Part shown: piece after piece, positions 22,436 to 64,000 of the stretch
Layout of the letters: every line of letters begins with the position of its first letter
How positions within the stretch are numbered: the stretch's first letter is position 1
DNA from: Acanthopleura granulata
Taxonomy: Eukaryota; Mollusca; Polyplacophora; Chitonida; Chitonidae
DNA: 64,000 nt
Reading direction: 5' to 3'
NCBI GenBank assembly: GCA_016165875.1
Contig: JABBOT010000004.1
Location: forward strand, 4,285,351-4,349,350
The notes under the pieces: model-generated
Seen by the model: the letters and a program-made list of their open reading frames with translations, nothing else
The model's database searches: none
What the model was told of the DNA's origin: nothing
Translations under genes and position numbers: made by a program

Positions 22436-23672
22436 AACTGAAGCTCACCACGCAAAAGCTGTACTGGAGCCTATGACCTCCAGTGATCTGCTGTTGTTAC
22501 CACCACTGCTTCATGTAAATATTGTGTCACACATAGGGTCCTGTACATACATGTAAGTCATGAAAGAGACAGATAGTGTATCATTAGTATTCAACCATTG
22601 CCTGGTCATCCCTGAAGTCAGATGTAAATGTCTTAGCTGACAACACTAAATGCCATTTTCTTAGCAACAGTGTATTCATACTTTGATGAAATAATGTTTT
22701 TTTAACCTTTGTAGTATGAGCCATCTGCTGATAGATAACTTTCCTATACAAAAAAAACAAACTCTGACAAGATATAAGAGATTTAATGACTGAAGTCCTG
22801 CATTTCTGACAGGTTAATCCCCAGTATTTGGGGAGGTTTTTTTTAATGAATCATAAATAAATTTTGGAAATAATAAAAACCATGATGCTTCGATAAAAAA
22901 CCTTTATGATTCTTGTAGTAAAATAGAATAAAAGTTTAAGAGGCATTCCTTATTCCATAGTGTCCCACATTAATATCTTTGCATTAACTGCAGAATTTTC
23001 TAAACATTTTCACTCAGATATAATGGGAAAACTTCTATAACGCTCTTCATTTACCATCCAAGCATTACGTTTGTGAACTACATTGTGCTAATGTAGTGTT
23101 TTACATTGCTGTAATACGTTGTATTTAGCAATAAGGAATTCACCTCAACGCAGAGAAGAGTGCATTTTGCAATATTTTTGTACTTGTACATATTATTGCA
23201 TAGCAAAGAACTATATGTAGACAGAGATTTAAAAATGTAGTATGGCATGAAGTAACCAATGAACCCTTGCTTTTGAACTGTTTTGTCACAGATAAGCTTT
23301 CCATTAAAGGTGAAGATAAAATAAAGATGACATAAAGTTCAGCTGAAAGAGTGCAAAAAGTTAGTTGCAAATGTGGCCTTCAATATTTTTTTCAATTTTC
23401 CTTTAAGGAGAGAAAGGCACTTGAAAATAATTTTTGTATGGTGGGCATCTGGGACGACCTTTTGGTAGATATAATAGGAATAGTGTCATAAGTGAGGATG
23501 TAGCATATGTTTAATAAATACTTTTGCACTAGGATTTGCCCTTTTAGTCCAACAAATGTGTTCAAGCTGGATTTGGATCATATTTATATTTTTAATATGG
23601 TCATAAATATTATTATAATTCATATTAAATGCATATGTTTGGATATAAACAACAAATTTACATTCAAACATG

Positions 23673-23700
23673 TTTATTAGACATGCATCACATCTTTATT
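23673..23700 (-). terminator. Candidate polyadenylation signals for FAM91A1
   Basis: Two minus-strand AATAAA hexamers lie 22 bp apart, about 620 nt past the stop codon. No transcript evidence is available, so use of either is a guess. Confidence 0.3.
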
Positions 23701-24323
23701 GAGAACATTTTTATGCAACGATGATAAATACCAAAAGTTGGTCCCAAATACCCACCATACAAAAATACTGTCGAATTCCCTTTCTCCTTTCAGTACAATT
23801 TAAATGCATATTATTAGAACAAAATATATGAGCCTTCTGTTTGAGGTGGTTGGCCTGATCTCACCCTGAGGAAAGTAAAGAATATATTCAATACATGTTG
23901 GCTGTTTAATTAAAGTATAAATTTAACCTAAGGCTGTCCAATATTCTGAAGTTAAAATAACACCTTTAAGAGATAAAACCAAAAGACATTTTTGGGCTCT
24001 TCATTTTCCTAAATCATAGGAAAAATTGTGGACATCTTAAAGGGCACTTCTAGCATCTCTTTCCTATTTGTTTTGTTGTTGATTGTTGTCACGGTTGTTC
24101 ACGGTTTTCTAAATTACTGACATGACATATTAGAGCCTTACAACATTTTATGACTATTGATAAATATGGCAGTCAATTCTGCTGAAGGAAATTGTGATAC
24201 AGAGACACAGTTCAAAGTCTTCCTCATTGTATCTTAAGATGATCCTGAAATCATTTGTCTTGAGAAAATAAATAACACCTAAAACTGTTTTAAAGTTCCA
24301 TCCAAAGCTTGATGAGATGACTA

Positions 24324-53410
<29,087 letters not shown>

Positions 53411-55383
53411 TTTTGTACTTTATTTCGTTCTTGCTTTCCTCAGATCCACATATATATCCCTCTTTGTTTACCACAGGTCAACACAACACAGTTCCGCCTA
53501 CATATGTGTTCCTCCATGTTGTCGCGTGCAATGAATTCCCCAACCGGAAGCCCAGCCTAAACGTTTTGCAACGCGCTCTCTGATTGGGGTAGAGTTATTG
53601 GCGAGCCATGGGTTTGTTTCGTTTTCAACGTGTATTTTTTCAAAGAGGGTTTGACTTTATTTCATCTTAAATATGGTTAATGAAATAATCTTTACATTGA
53701 TAATAAAAACGATCATATTATATCTAATTGAAAGTGTAGTCACTTTCTTATTTGTTTCGATTATGCTTTGTATAAAAAAAAAATACTGGCACACAGTTTC
53801 GGTATGTAGATTACCCGTGGAGGTAAAACTTTCACCTCCATGGAACACCAAAATACATGTAGGTTAAAAGCCTAAAACCCTATTTCTCCACATATTTTTT
53901 GTACATACTGCAAAAAATTCAACATGATGAATGGGTTAAATGTTACGTAGGCTTTGCAGTAATATAGACCTGTCGAGTAATTTGTTGCTTTTGATACGGT
54001 TCATTACATTTGATGAACCCGGAATATTATCTGCATGTTGGTAACTCGAAAATATGAACTATATATGGCTATATGGCAGTGATTCGAGGGTCGGCACATT
54101 TTTAGACATAGGCCTAACTCTTTTGTTGAACAATGAATATATCACCTTACATTGGCCAAACACAAATATATATTGCCTAAATTGTACATATGGGATATAT
54201 AACCGATTTTCAATGCTTTCTATGTGGATATTTGGGGGGGGGGAGGGGCGAGGGGATGTGACTGTAAAATGAAACTAAATAAATAAGAAAAACAGACTGT
54301 TTGGCGTTTGAATTTTTGTAATACGAGAACTAAGTATATAAACGTCAATAGATACAAACATTGATAGGCAATGACTAAATTTCCTCTATTTCTGATGGAT
54401 ATTGACCACCGTCCATCCCCATGTATATATATGATGATTGATTTGATTGACTGATTTGTGTTTATAACGTCATGGTGAAGAATTTTTCAGAACGGCGGTC
54501 GGGTTTACGGGTGGAGGAATGCGGGTTGCCCGGAATAAACAAGCGACCTTCGCCAAGTACTTGACAAACCTCCTGACTTAAAGCCCCAGATGAAATTGCA
54601 GCGAAGGCTGGGTTTGACACCATTGATTCAGGACCTGATGGTCTCAGCGAGCCTGCTCCCAAAGCAGTGTTAGCATTACATACGGGGAAATATGTCCGTA
54701 CAAAGTTTTGTACAATTAATACTAATACAATGTGCTCAATCAGATGGCCGTTTAAAAACTGTATTTAAAGAAATATTATGATTCACGTATTGATTGGTGT
54801 TTAAAGCAGTTTTCAAGAATGTTTCACTTGTCTTCTTGGAGTGCCTGGGAAAAGCTTCATGCTCATTGTTCATACACTTACGCTTAATATGTGATTCGAA
54901 TAAACGTACAACAAAAATTAAAGCATGAACTACTGTGTAAAATGACCACCTTCTCCCAGTTTCCTTCGTCGTTTAAAGTTGTTTGAAAGGGGTATTATAT
55001 ATACATATATAATGTATATATGTCGTATGGAGCCGATATTATGCATGTATTAGGAACGAGATAACTTCTTTTATTTCTCATATCCATTTCAGGGTATCAG
55101 AAATACGAATAAAGACAATGATGCGCAATGGCGGATGTGTGTGGCGGCGAGGGGAGGGGGTATAATTAGGGAGTTAGAGTATTTCATTCCTCTGGTATTT
55201 ACCAATTAATTTTACCGATATTTGCAACAACAATAATACGCACATGTAATCGGGGCATATCAGAACTTCTACACATATGTAAGGTTGTGTAAAATATTTT
55301 TTCAAGAAAAGCTCTGTTTCTACGAGGAGTTCAAGACCCTTGGTATTCCTTTGCGAAGGTCTGTATCTATTGTTCACATATTC
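53411..55383. other. FAM91A1 upstream region and spacer
   Basis: The FAM91A1 5' UTR and promoter should lie at about 53,411-53,640, but no TATA box is clear. Beyond that is AT-rich spacer with one family 3 SINE, a G-rich patch at 54,234-54,255 and TA-rich DNA at about 54,990-55,025. Confidence 0.4.
54425..54665 (-). repeat. SINE family 3 copy
   Basis: GATTGATTTGATTGACTGAT, GAAGAATTTTTCAGAACGG, CAAGTACTTGACAAACCTCC and a B-box-like GGGTTTGACACC on the way to the head. The block TACTTGACAAACCTCCTGAC is shared with 43,322-43,508. Confidence 0.6.
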
Positions 55384-57085
55384 CTTTGTGGAGGTCTACC
55401 TGTCATGTTCACGTATTCCTGTGTGGAGGCCTACCCCTCGTGTTCACGTGTTCCTTTGTGACGGTCTACCTCTCATGTTCACGTATTTCTTTGTGGAGGT
55501 CTACCTCATATGGTGACGTATTCCTTTGTGACGGTCTACCTCTCATGTTCACGTTTTCCTTTGTAGAGATCTACCTCTCATGTTCATGTATTCCTTTGTG
55601 GAGGCCTACCTCTCATGTTCACGTATTCTTTGTGGATGTCTACCTCTCATGTTCACGTATTCCTTTGCGGAGGTCTTCTTCTCATGTTCACGTTTTCCAT
55701 TGTACAGATCTACCTCTCATGTTCATGCATTCCTTTGTGAAGGTCTACCTCTCATGTTCAAGTATTCCGTTGTAGAGATCTACATCTCATGTTCACGTAT
55801 TCTTTTGGGGAGGTCTACCTCTCATGTTGATGTACTCCTTTGTGGAATTCTACCTCTCATGTTCAAGTATTCCTTTGTGCCGGTCTACCTCTTCTGTTCA
55901 CGTATTCCTCTGTGGAGGTCTGTCTCTTATGTTCACATATTCTTTTGTGACGGTCTACCTGTCATGTTCACGTGTTCCTTTGTTACGGTCTACCGATCAT
56001 GTTCACGTACTCTTTTGTGACAGCCTACCTCTCATGTTCACGTATTCCTTTGTGGATGTCTACCTCTCATGTTCATGTATTCCTTTGTGGAGGCCTACCT
56101 CTCATGTTCACGTATTCTTTGTGGATGTCTACCTCTCATGTTCACGTATTCCTTTGTGCCGGTCTACCTCTTCTGTTCACGTATTCCTCTGTGGAGGTCT
56201 GTCTCTTATGTTCACATATTCTTTTGTGACGGTCTACCTGTCATGTTCACGTGTTCCTTTGTTACGGTCTACCGATCATGTTCACGTACTCTTTTGTGAC
56301 AGCCTACCTCTCATGTTCACGTTTTCCTTTGTAGAGATCTACCTCTCATGTTCATGTATTCCTTTGTGGAGGCCTACCTCTCATGTTCACGTATTCTTTG
56401 TGGATGTCTACCTCTCATGTTCACGTATTCCTTTGCGGAGGTCTTCTTCTCATGTTCACGTTTTCCATTGTACAGATCTACCTCTCATGTTCAAGTATTC
56501 CTTTCTGGAGGTCTACCTATCATATTCACGAATTCCTGTGTGGAGGAATACCCCTCGTGTTCACGTATTCCTTTGTGGAGGTCCTACCTCTCATGTTCAT
56601 ATAATCCTTTGTGGAGGCCTACCTCTCATGTTCACGTATTCTTTGTGGATGTCTACCTCTCAGGTTCACGTGTTCCTCTGTGTCGGTCTACTTCTCACGT
56701 TCACTTATTCCTTTGTGGAGGTCTACCTCTCATGTTAACGTATTCCTTTGTGTGTGTGTGTGGGGGGGGGGGGGTAACGTATTCCTTTGTGAAAGTTCAA
56801 GTCTCATATCCACGTATTCCTTTGTGGAGGTCTACCTCTAATGTCCATGTATTCCTTTGTTACGGTCTACCTTTCATGTTCACGTGTTCCTTTGTGACGG
56901 TCTACCTTTCATGTTCACGTATTTCTTTGTGGAGGTCTACCTCATATGGTGACGTATTCCTTTGTGACGGTTTACCTCTCATGTTCACGAATTCCTTTGT
57001 GGACGTCTACCTCACACGTTCACATATTCCTTTGTGGATGTCTACCCCTTATTTTCACGTATTCCTATGTGACGGTCTACCAAAT
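55384..57085. repeat. 35-bp minisatellite, about 48 units, with higher-order duplications
   Basis: Units read TTCCTTTGTGGAGGTCTACC then TCTCATGTTCACGTA. Larger blocks recur almost exactly: about 55,448-55,550 with 56,885-56,988; 55,552-55,720 with 56,319-56,490; and about 55,890-56,040 with 56,170-56,320. A GT run followed by 13 G breaks the array at 56,752-56,774. The unit has no stop in any plus frame, which gives open frames of up to 304 codons. Their residue period is that of the repeat, and there is no start or splice context. Confidence 0.95.
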
Positions 57086-58970
57086 GGTTTCCAACAATGC
57101 ATCCCAACCTAACATTAATAATCAGAGCTGCCCAAACGCATCCCAGGCGATTTGAAAAGCAAGATCTCCCGGGCTCACTAAGCGTTGGATAGTCAAATGA
57201 TTCCCGGTGTTTCTCCCTACCACCTCGCCAAATTGTTTAAGGCATTCCACCGTCAGTGGTGCCATTTTCCTAAATACATACGAAAGCTAGAAACCGCTTT
57301 TCTTTCTCCACGTCCCATCATGTCCTTGTTAATTTTTAAACAGTTAATGACGTTCTATTTTCAAAATCTTTCTGCATGAAATCGAAATTTCCAGGCCCCA
57401 AATGAGCTAAAGCAAATTTCCGGTTATCAGCCGAGGAGGTTCCAGGGCCTACACGCAGGTAGACACAGTCTACATGAATCGTCGCCATTTGGGCTTGGTT
57501 AGTGTGACCGCCATAACCCTTCATAACATTTAGCTTGATCCACGCCTGGATTGAACTGAAGATTTATCAGCTCCCATACATTTCTGTAAAACAAATACTG
57601 CCAATAACATTCCACAGTTTACAGTACAGCTTCAGGTTCCCATTGCTACTTTATATGGGTCTAAATGATTCATTCCTAAATAATCCTAACTGGATAACGT
57701 AATTTAACTACATCAGATGTATTTCAGCGTAGCCTATATATAAGTTACCAAATACAATATCAAGAAAAATTCTCCTGCATTCTCATAAATGAGAGTCCTC
57801 CATGGCCAAGGGAGTGAGCACGCCAGCGCGGAGATGTGACACCGTGCTTCTCATCTATGCGGTCGTTGTGAGGTGAAGCCCAGCTCATGCTGGCTTCCTC
57901 ACCGGCCTTACGTGGGAAGGTCGGCCAGCAACCTGCGGATGGTGGTGGGTTTTCCCCAGGCTATTTCTTCCCACCATAATGCTGGCCACTGTCGTATAAG
58001 TGAAATATTCTTGAGTACAGCGTAAAACACCAATGAAATAAATAGATAAATAAATTTCATAAATGCATGTCTTCACAGTCCATGCACGGTAATTTCTTTC
58101 CGTATATGTATAAAACTGTCGGTTGGTGGTGCGTATATGATGAACTGGGATGAACGCCTCGTAGAAAACGTTTATCAGATGGACTCAATCTCTTTTCTTT
58201 CTGTTTAAAAAACTAATCGAACACTGGTAGACAAACTTCATTCACAGGCAAGCAGACAATAAAGACGAACATACTTATAATAAGTTGTTCAGGAAATACA
58301 AACCTACACACAAACATGTGGAATACATTGGAGTTATAGTTAGACAGACCATATAATATTTATTCCTGGAGTTTAGGAAATGTCTCGGTTCGGAATGGAA
58401 CTGCCATACACGAGATATGTATCTAGACATATGTATAAAAGAAGGCCACCGGTTATTGGTTTTGTCCATGTTTACCCGTATAAATATTAATTTAATACTC
58501 TATACAGATCAACAGATGATGACTTTCTCTTGGGCAAAGGTTTAAAGCATATTTCTGTCGATGTCTCATCTGTATTACCTTATTTTCGAACACCATATAT
58601 AGGCATGTCAACAAGTAAATAGTATGTAGGCTATAATAAATGTATACAGTACTCTATATGATAAACGTATACAACGCACGTTGTAGTGCCTTTTCCATAT
58701 AAAGCTTATGACACGGTGCATATTTTTACTCATTCATCGGGAGGCGTGTATTTATGTTGATATTAGGTGTGTTTACCCTTTGCACTTCTGTATCTATACT
58801 GTAAACTTATACAGCCGACTAAAGGTCAGTTATAAAGTTCACATTTGTCCGATTGTCAACTGACCTGCCTGCCACTGCCGAACTTAGTTTGTGCCTCACT
58901 CCAACACAGCTTCGTGAATGTTCGGGACATGTGAAACCAAACCCTAGAAACAAAACTGCAACCTATGTTG
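57086..58970. other. Spacer between the minisatellite and the actin promoter
   Basis: No exon is seen. It holds one full SINE (57,792-58,054) and otherwise AT-rich DNA. Confidence 0.45.
57792..58054 (+). mobile_element. SINE family 1, full length
   Basis: The head is GAGTCCTCCATGGCCAAGGG, the body is GGAAGGTCGGCCAGCAACCT, and the tail is GTGAAATATTCTTGAGTA with (AAAT)n. The flanks TCTCATAAATG (57,781-57,791) and TTTCATAAATG (58,055-58,065) are a likely target-site duplication with one change. Confidence 0.9.
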
Positions 58971-58980
58971 CCATATATGG
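58971..58980 (+). promoter_or_regulatory. CArG box (distal), actin promoter
   Basis: CCATATATGG is a perfect CC(A/T)6GG site, the binding site of serum response factor. It lies 214 bp upstream of the actin ATG. Confidence 0.75.
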
Positions 58981-58990
58981 TCTTAGACTA

Positions 58991-59000
58991 CCATAATTGG
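58991..59000 (+). promoter_or_regulatory. CArG box (proximal), actin promoter
   Basis: CCATAATTGG is a second perfect CC(A/T)6GG site, exactly 20 bp centre to centre from the first, so both would face the same side of the helix. It is about 65 bp from the TATA-like box. Confidence 0.75.
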
Positions 59001-59064
59001 ACATGAAGGTATGGGAAAGTCGTAATTTGGCAAGAACAGATACGGATTAGTCGGATAAGAGGAG

Positions 59065-59072
59065 TATTTAAG
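59065..59072 (+). promoter_or_regulatory. TATA-like box, actin promoter
   Basis: TATTTAAG followed by an E-box CACGTG at 59,073-59,078. The spacing to the CArG boxes is like that of animal actin promoters and predicts a start of transcription near 59,095. Confidence 0.5.
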
Positions 59073-59154
59073 CACGTGTAGCATGAAAAGGGTCGTCTGC
59101 TTCACTGGAAATCCACATCAGGACAGGTCGCGCTACAAAATCTCTCTTTAATAA

Positions 59155-61918
<2,764 letters not shown>

Positions 61919-62189
61919 ATCACAACTTTACACATAGGAATTAAGGAGTTCAAATTATTTATTGACTCATTGTTACTTCTTCAACATATGTACGTGATCA
62001 AAGTTAGTAAACATGACAAAATGTCCTGAAATATAGAACCTATATGGTGCAGGTTTTAATTCAAAGGTTGTTTAAAGTCTGAAACATTGAGATAATTGTT
62101 CCATTTTTGTTCCTATGGAGAATTCTTTCGGAAATTCTTGCTCAGTGTACAAAGTGCAATGTTTGTACATACCGGTATGAAATGTTTTT

Positions 62190-62195
62190 AATAAA
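62190..62195 (+). terminator. Actin polyadenylation signal
   Basis: AATAAA about 270 nt past the actin stop, followed by a GT/T-rich stretch (GTGTTCTTGTTCTG) where a downstream element is expected. Confidence 0.65.
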
Positions 62196-62199
62196 GAGA

Positions 62200-62860
62200 G
62201 TTTTTGGAACAAATGGTGTTCTTGTTCTGATTATTGTTATTGCAGATGTTTATACGCTGTTCTTAAGAATGGTTCACTTCATAGCCATGAGGGAAACCGG
62301 ATAAGACCATCATTGTACCATGCTTTGGGAAATTTAAACACCGCATGATGGCACCTTGTCACGTAGGCCTAACTATGGCAAGAAGCAATGATATGATGTT
62401 AAGACACGATCACACCTTGTTGAGAGACTACGGCACGACGAGATATGAACTGATGAGACGATGGCACGAAACTATGATACGATGACTCTCGCTTAGAAGC
62501 ATGAACTATATATTTCGTCGATATTTGGTGACATTTTCCGATCTCTTGGTTCCATCGTCAGGCGATATTTCGATGGTACGATGGTGGCTTTCATGGACGG
62601 AGACATTTACATTCTGTAGACAACTTTGATTTGCTATACATTGATGCTTCAGATGTGCTTCAAATGGCTGATACCCCGGATGGCTTTTCACTCGAATCCA
62701 TATATAATATTCCTATACATGATTGTATGTTATGTATACACGTATATAATTTATTTTCTCACGAGATGGAGGATACTTCAGTGTCCAGAGTAAACTGCTG
62801 CCCGTCGCGGGACATAATCCTACAAAAACGACGCCAAGATTTATGCGGCACTTCCCTTTG
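62200..62860. other. Spacer 3' of actin
   Basis: There is a short stretch of loosely repeated ACGATG/ACGAGA motifs at about 62,395-62,480. No exon is recognised. Confidence 0.4.
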
Positions 62861-63303
62861 TGGGTATAAAGACACTCATTGGATTTTGCATGCAAGACTC
62901 AGGTGCACAGAAAATGGTGGGGATTGGCTGTAACTCTGAAGCGTGATGAAGTACTGCCAGGTAATTTTGCAGATATGGACTATGACAAATAATAGTTGAA
63001 AAAAGGTCCATTACTTGTGGCTACAATGAAACAGAGAAAATTATTACCCAATGAACAAATGCCCCTGCATCCTGTTTCTATGGCGATAGGATGCTAGTAC
63101 CCGCATTCCAGCTGATTTATTTTGAGAAAATGGTGGTCAACCTCTGATGATATTTGGATACGTTGTAGACCAGGCATCTGGTTATTTGACAGTAAGTGTC
63201 ATTTGGGCCAACAAAAATTAGGGAATACAGTTTTAGGAAGGTGTTCTTTGTGAAATTATTACATAAATAGTAAGCAAATTTTTTAGTGTTTTTATACCAA
63301 TAG
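62861..63303. mobile_element. MITE-E copy 2, about 440 bp
   Basis: It begins GGGTATAAAGACACTCATTG and ends TTAGTGTTTTTATACC. Nearly collinear with 29,036-29,489, with scattered substitutions and small gaps. Similarity carries on about 20 bp past the right terminus in both (AAACCTGCCTGAA-type). Confidence 0.75.
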
Positions 63304-64000
63304 GAAATCTGCCTGAACGTAACAGTTTAGGTCTCCTGCAATGAAGGTTACAAAATAAATCACGCGATCATTGAAGCTCATTGAGAGAAAGCTAAAGCGA
63401 GAATTTTGTGGCATTTTTTGCCCATCTGTAGGCAAATATGACTGCATTGAATGACAGGATGCCAAAACAGCTATGGACGGCTGGTACTAGAGGTGCCAGG
63501 GCCAAGGAGAGGAGGATTCAGGGCACACAGGCTGGGTGAAAGGGGGTTTTCCCGGTTCCAGACTGTATGTATGGTGTTGTTGTAGCTACACTCTCCAGGT
63601 TTGTTGTTTGTCGTCCTGATGTACTAAATTTTTAGAGGCGGTGACCATTGTGTCATTTTAGCAGACAGGTAGTGCGACCAATTCTGACCTTATTAAGTGT
63701 GTGTTAAATGATATTTGAACATCTTAATGCATGCTGCAATTGCTTGTGGTCTAGGTACGAAAGTATTTCCCAATAAAGCTACCACCAGTGAAGATAATCT
63801 TTTATAGAGGGATGGGGTGTAGGGTGGCAATTCAAAGCTCCACATACCTGCAACCTATTAGATAACACACAGATATGTTATTGCTCTTTAAGACCACACT
63901 GGACCAGTCATCTATAAACACCCGAACTTTTTTCAGTGGCATGAATTTTTTTAAGAGAGGCAGGGAAATACCATAGAACAGCCTTGCGTCAAATCAGCGA
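63304..64000. other. Noncoding stretch to the window end
   Basis: I see no exon, tRNA or repeat copy here. Confidence 0.4.

Larger units (their letters stand above)
20837..24323. other. Noncoding, probably 3' region of FAM91A1
   Basis: The part nearest 24,323 is likely FAM91A1 3' UTR, given the minus-strand AATAAA signals at plus 23695-23700 and 23673-23678. The remainder has MITE-A copy 2 and no exon. A long TATA-rich patch lies at about 21,590-21,660. Confidence 0.4.

Noticed and set aside
55384..57085. CRISPR array
   Set aside because: The units are contiguous and near identical with no unique spacers, no cas-like genes are nearby, and the DNA is eukaryotic.
55386..57112. Plus-strand open frames of up to 304 codons (SCSRIPLWRSTS-type repeats)
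   Set aside because: The 35-bp unit lacks stop codons in every plus frame, so the frames follow automatically from the array.

Overview
The window reads as nuclear DNA of a lophotrochozoan invertebrate, most likely a mollusc. The coding exons are split by introns with GT..AG borders. The spacer is AT-rich and full of minisatellites, MITE-like elements and tRNA-derived SINEs that end in a tail (GTGAAATATTCTTGAGTA.., AACACCAATCAAATAAAT) that I associate from memory with molluscan genomes. The exact taxon is an inference. No bacterial operon, CRISPR array or provirus is visible.

Layout. 1-4,080: a 33-bp minisatellite, then a minus-strand GT31 beta-1,3-glycosyltransferase-like gene of two coding exons (415 aa). 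It has an altered DxD motif, an extra C-terminal membrane segment and an upstream ORF that overlaps its start codon. 5,904-9,251: the last four exons of a HECTD3-type E3 ubiquitin ligase on the plus strand, including the catalytic cysteine; no upstream exons were found. 12,223-12,907: a two-exon minus-strand gene for a 75-aa secreted, Thr-rich peptide that looks GPI-anchored. 13,000-24,300: mostly noncoding, with SINEs, a MITE and the probable 3' UTR of the next gene. 24,324-53,410: a complete FAM91A1 orthologue on the minus strand, 21 coding exons (857 aa). I built it exon by exon, and every junction keeps frame. Its introns hold three minisatellites (39, 25 and 38 bp units), at least five MITE-like families and about a dozen SINE copies. 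55,384-57,085: a 35-bp minisatellite with higher-order duplications. 59,185-61,918: an intact two-exon cytoplasmic-type actin gene (375 aa) with two CArG boxes and a TATA-like box upstream.

The genes are independent neighbours rather than a pathway: Golgi or ER glycosylation (GT31), ubiquitination (HECTD3), vesicle capture at the trans-Golgi (FAM91A1), cytoskeleton (actin) and a possible surface glycopeptide. The least explained items are the 75-aa glycopeptide gene, the GT31 protein with unusual topology, and the inverted-repeat element families. The long open frames over the 25-bp and 35-bp arrays come from the repeats and are not annotated as genes.
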